From positions 1-55,959 of IMG/VR virus record IMGVR_UViG_3300036791_000391: a DNA stretch of 55,959 nt. One strand, given 5' to 3'. The notes beneath the pieces were generated by a model that saw nothing but the letters and a program-made list of their open reading frames with translations, did not search any database and was not told the DNA's origin. The position numbers and the translations under genes were made by a program. The stretch comes from a virus. Shown here one piece after another: positions 54,160-55,959 of the stretch (position 1 is the stretch's first letter; each line of letters starts with the position of its first letter).

Positions 54160-54185
54160 TCCAACCTTCCTTGTCCCGTTCCTTG

Positions 54186-54221
54186 TCAAGCACTAATCGC
54201 GTACTTGGTGACATCGATCAT
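54186..54221 (-). CDS. 11-aa leader peptide of cassette G
   Basis: MIDVTKYAISA-stop starts at the exact ATG served by CAGGAGATTCGC. The next gene begins 27 nt further. A leader peptide or the stump of a deleted gene are both possible. Confidence 0.5.
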   Translation of the reverse strand: MIDVTKYAISA

Positions 54222-54302
54222 GCGAATCTCCTGGGGTTCTGGCCTGGCCCTGTGCCTGACTCTCCCCTGAGCTTAGCACAGCATTCTAGCGCGCTACCAA
54301 TT
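54222..54302 (-). promoter_or_regulatory. Promoter/operator/UTR cassette G
   Basis: Leftward AATTGGTAGCGCGCTAGAAT from 54302, the only perfectly palindromic dyad (TAGCGCGCTA). GTGCTAAGCT is the extended -10-like element. UTR loop GGC-ACAGG-GCC with weaker arms, then CCAGGAGATTCGC before the ATG at 54221. Confidence 0.75.
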
Positions 54303-54350
54303 AACCCGCCGTTTGCTGTGTCTTCCCCATCACAGTCCTATGCTGGTGTC

Positions 54351-54617
54351 GTGGTTAGCTACCGCGCGATGCACGCCCGGCTGGCGGTCGTGAAGGGACC
54401 GGCCAGGGCGCAGCGCTGCGCGTGCGGGCGGCGGGCCTCGCACTGGTCCTACAGCCGAGCCTGCCCGGATGAGTACTTCTCCCTCTCCGGCCCCTACTGC
54501 GCGCACCCCGGCCATTACAGCCCGATGTGCGGGCGCTGCCACAAGCGGTACGACCTCCGGGCCGCCCAGCTCGATAAAGCGTTGCACCGCAAGCCGAACC
54601 AGCTTCTACTCTGGTAG
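54351..54617 (+). CDS. HNH-like zinc protein, possibly leaderless
   Basis: The product has 88 residues from the GTG at 54351 (VVSYRAMHARL). KGPARAQRCACGRRASHWSY, then YSPMCGRCHKRYD: a C-x-C...W...C-x2-CH pattern of small phage HNH-related proteins. TATGCT lies 7 nt before the GTG with no ribosome site, consistent with a leaderless message. Confidence 0.7.
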   Translation: MVSYRAMHARLAVVKGPARAQRCACGRRASHWSYSRACPDEYFSLSGPYCAHPGHYSPMCGRCHKRYDLRAAQLDKALHRKPNQLLLW

Positions 54618-54626
54618 AACTCAGGG

Positions 54627-54893
54627 GTGACGAAGGGACTCCGAACCACCCATACCCTGACCCGGACGAGCAAAGGCGAGTGGGAGCTGTGCAGCGACCA
54701 TGCCCACGGGATCACCAAGCCGCTGACCACGATCCGGGCCGTGACCCCGGAGGTGGCGATGACCCGGGCCGAGGTGTGGCTCGACGTGAACGGGAACGGG
54801 GCCGTGCGCGGGGACTACTGGGCGAAGTCCCGGGGATGGTCCGACCGGTGGGCGTTACGGATCTCACAGCGACACGCCGACGGAGATGCTTGA
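54627..54893 (+). CDS. Hypothetical protein, 88 aa
   Basis: GTG start. THTLTRTSKGEWELCSDHAH, then MTRAEVWLDVNGNGAVRGDY. Strand-rich; unknown. Confidence 0.65.
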   Translation: MTKGLRTTHTLTRTSKGEWELCSDHAHGITKPLTTIRAVTPEVAMTRAEVWLDVNGNGAVRGDYWAKSRGWSDRWALRISQRHADGDA

Positions 54894-54924
54894 CACGCGG
54901 TAACGGCAAACCAGGCTCGGGGCT

Positions 54925-55194
54925 GTGACCGAGCATTGGCGTCCGACCGGCTGGCGGGCCTACGAGGTCTCCGACGAGTACCGGGTCCGGTCCCGAAGCC
55001 GGGTCGTTCGTGGCAGGAACGGGAGCAGTCGCTTCATCGCGGGTCGGCTGCTTACCCCGGTGCTCCGGCACGGCCACGCCTGCGTCGATCTCTGGCGTGG
55101 CAATCACCGCGCTCGGGTCAGGGTCGATGCGCTGGTGCAGGAGGCGTTCGGGGGAACCCCGGCGGTCGCGTTCGCGAGGGCGTTGCGCCGATGA
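54925..55194 (+). CDS. NUMOD4-only protein (HNH lost)
   Basis: The product has 89 residues, GTG start. WRPTGWRAYEVSDEYRVRSR, then RLLTPVLRHGHACVDLWRGN and RVRVDALVQEAFGG: a NUMOD4 DNA-binding module and the strand/helix that normally leads into HNH. The catalytic DHHN part is absent, so it is a truncated homing endonuclease or a free DNA-binding protein. Confidence 0.75.
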   Translation: MTEHWRPTGWRAYEVSDEYRVRSRSRVVRGRNGSSRFIAGRLLTPVLRHGHACVDLWRGNHRARVRVDALVQEAFGGTPAVAFARALRR

Positions 55195-55439
55195 ACGGAC
55201 CCCGGCTGGCCCGGACCGTGCTGTACCGGCACCCGTGCGACTGCGCCAGCTCGAGCCGACCGCTGGAACCGGGCGAGGAGCCCGAGCACCGGTTGGAGAT
55301 CGACGGCGTCGCGTTCCCGTGGCATATCACCGAGGACGGGGCGACGATCACCAAGCTGGGCGACGGGCTCTACACGGTGCGGGTCGAGATCTTGGTCCAC
55401 GACGTGGATACCGACGGGCCGATAGAGATGCCCCAATGA
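55191..55439 (+). CDS. Hypothetical protein, 82 aa
   Basis: VLYRHPCDCASSSRPLEPGE, then IDGVAFPWHITEDGATITKL and YTVRVEILVHD. Strand-rich with a CxC; ATGA overlaps at both ends. Confidence 0.7.
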   Translation: MNGPRLARTVLYRHPCDCASSSRPLEPGEEPEHRLEIDGVAFPWHITEDGATITKLGDGLYTVRVEILVHDVDTDGPIEMPQ

Positions 55440-55717
55440 GCGGCGGCGGCATCCGCGCCGAGTGGTTGGTCGAATGCTCAAGCTGCGGGATCGACGTGGA
55501 GCCGGGCCGCTGGTACAACTCCAAGGCCGAAGCGATGCAGGTCCGCAACCGGGCGGTCCATTCCGAGAGCTGGGTGCTGACCACCAAGGGTGATCTAATC
55601 TGCCCGGACTGCGCGGAAGGGCGGCCCCGAGGTCCCTTCCCCGGGGCCGCCCTGATCGGTGACCACCTATCCAACCCGTACACGATCGACGGTGTGCTCA
55701 TCTTGCGTGACGGCTGA
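55436..55717 (+). CDS. Zinc-ribbon protein, 93 aa
   Basis: EWLVECSSCGIDVEPGRWYN, then GDLICPDCAEGRPRGPFPGA: two CxxC pairs about 40 residues apart around a helix. Its stop abuts the convergent gene. Confidence 0.75.
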   Translation: MSGGGIRAEWLVECSSCGIDVEPGRWYNSKAEAMQVRNRAVHSESWVLTTKGDLICPDCAEGRPRGPFPGAALIGDHLSNPYTIDGVLILRDG

Positions 55718-55900
55718 TCAGTCCAGTCCCCAGCTGATCATCACCCCCTCCTCGACCGCCGCCTCCGCGATCACCCGAAGGATGTCCCGGGCCATGGGAT
55801 CGTCCTCGACCCAGATCGTGAAGTGGCCACGGAACGGCTTGTTCGCCGGATCGGTCCGTCGCTTCGCGGCGACGATCTTCTCACTCACGTCTCGCGCCAT
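55718..55900 (-). CDS. Small protein, 60 aa
   Basis: MARDVSEKIVAAKRRTDPAN, then GHFTIWVEDDPMARDILRVI. TGATG with the upstream gene. Unknown. Confidence 0.65.
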   Translation of the reverse strand: MARDVSEKIVAAKRRTDPANKPFRGHFTIWVEDDPMARDILRVIAEAAVEEGVMISWGLD

Positions 55901-55959
55901 CACGCCCCCTTCCGTGTGATGTGACCCGAGTAGGCATCCCCGGCGGCGATCATCACCTG
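55900..55959 (-). CDS. C-terminal end of a leftward gene (partial)
   Basis: Only the last 19 residues are in the window (AAGDAYSGHITRKGA at the end). Supported by coupling of its stop to the ATG at 55900. Confidence 0.5.
   Translation of the reverse strand, partial: QVMIAAGDAYSGHITRKGA

Noticed and set aside
1-55959. CRISPR array, tRNA, rRNA or insertion sequence
   Set aside because: No regularly spaced direct repeats with unique spacers, no tRNA-like cloverleaf, and no transposase or IS end pairs were seen.

Overview
The window is a piece of a double-stranded DNA tailed phage (or prophage) of a high-GC actinomycete. It holds a complete HK97-type head module (small and large terminase, portal, S78-family protease, major capsid protein, start of the connector genes). 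Genes are tightly packed with ATGA, GTGA or TGATG overlaps, and there are many very small proteins, stand-alone HNH endonucleases and opposite-strand inserted genes. A WhiB-type regulator, an Lsr2-like DNA-binding domain and three tandem DUF732 secreted proteins point to a host in the mycolic-acid group (Mycobacterium, Gordonia, Rhodococcus, Nocardia); this is inference. No integrase, tail-tube, tape-measure, polymerase, lysin or tRNA gene was seen, so the genome continues beyond both edges.

Layout. (1) 1-15.4 kb: head genes read leftward. The backbone is broken by rightward islands at 1.0-1.7, 5.0-5.9 and 7.3-9.1 kb, by a NUMOD4-HNH gene, and by a remnant of a Ku gene lying between two near-identical terminators. 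(2) 15.4-29.9 kb: one long leftward operon. Its promoter-distal end encodes two glycosyltransferases and a methyltransferase next to the terminase genes. The rest is WhiB, an SPFH/band-7 membrane protein, a DUF1643 protein, a DUF6166 protein, the Lsr2-like protein and many small unknowns. (3) 29.9-31.0 kb: a ~1 kb gene-poor divergent region with perfect hairpins and short tandem repeats. (4) 31.0-43.1 kb: rightward small-gene operons, re-initiated five times by a repeated promoter cassette, ending with DUF932 and DUF6011 proteins. (5) 43.1-54.3 kb: leftward operons with two HNH genes, a probable virion protein, a methyltransferase, a winged-helix protein and the DUF732 triplet. (6) 54.35-55.96 kb: a short rightward operon and the end of another leftward one.

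The most distinctive feature is the repeated expression cassette (952, 30998, 32472, 36600, 39765, 42017 on +; 52560, 54302 on -; diverged or partial copies at 29987 and 6293 on -). A dyad TAsCGCGsTA is preceded by AATTG and followed by -10-like sequence. A 5' UTR hairpin with invariant GGC/GCC closing pairs and compensating outer arms comes next, then a ribosome site of the form AAGGAGATTCGCAC directly before ATG. It looks like a phage-wide operator, promoter and UTR regulon. A second notable module, in the head operon on the opposite strand, pairs an Acb2-type cyclic-nucleotide sponge (anti-CBASS) with a ParB-fold protein and a glycosyltransferase resembling those of phage DNA-base hypermodification systems. 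It looks like a counter-defence island.
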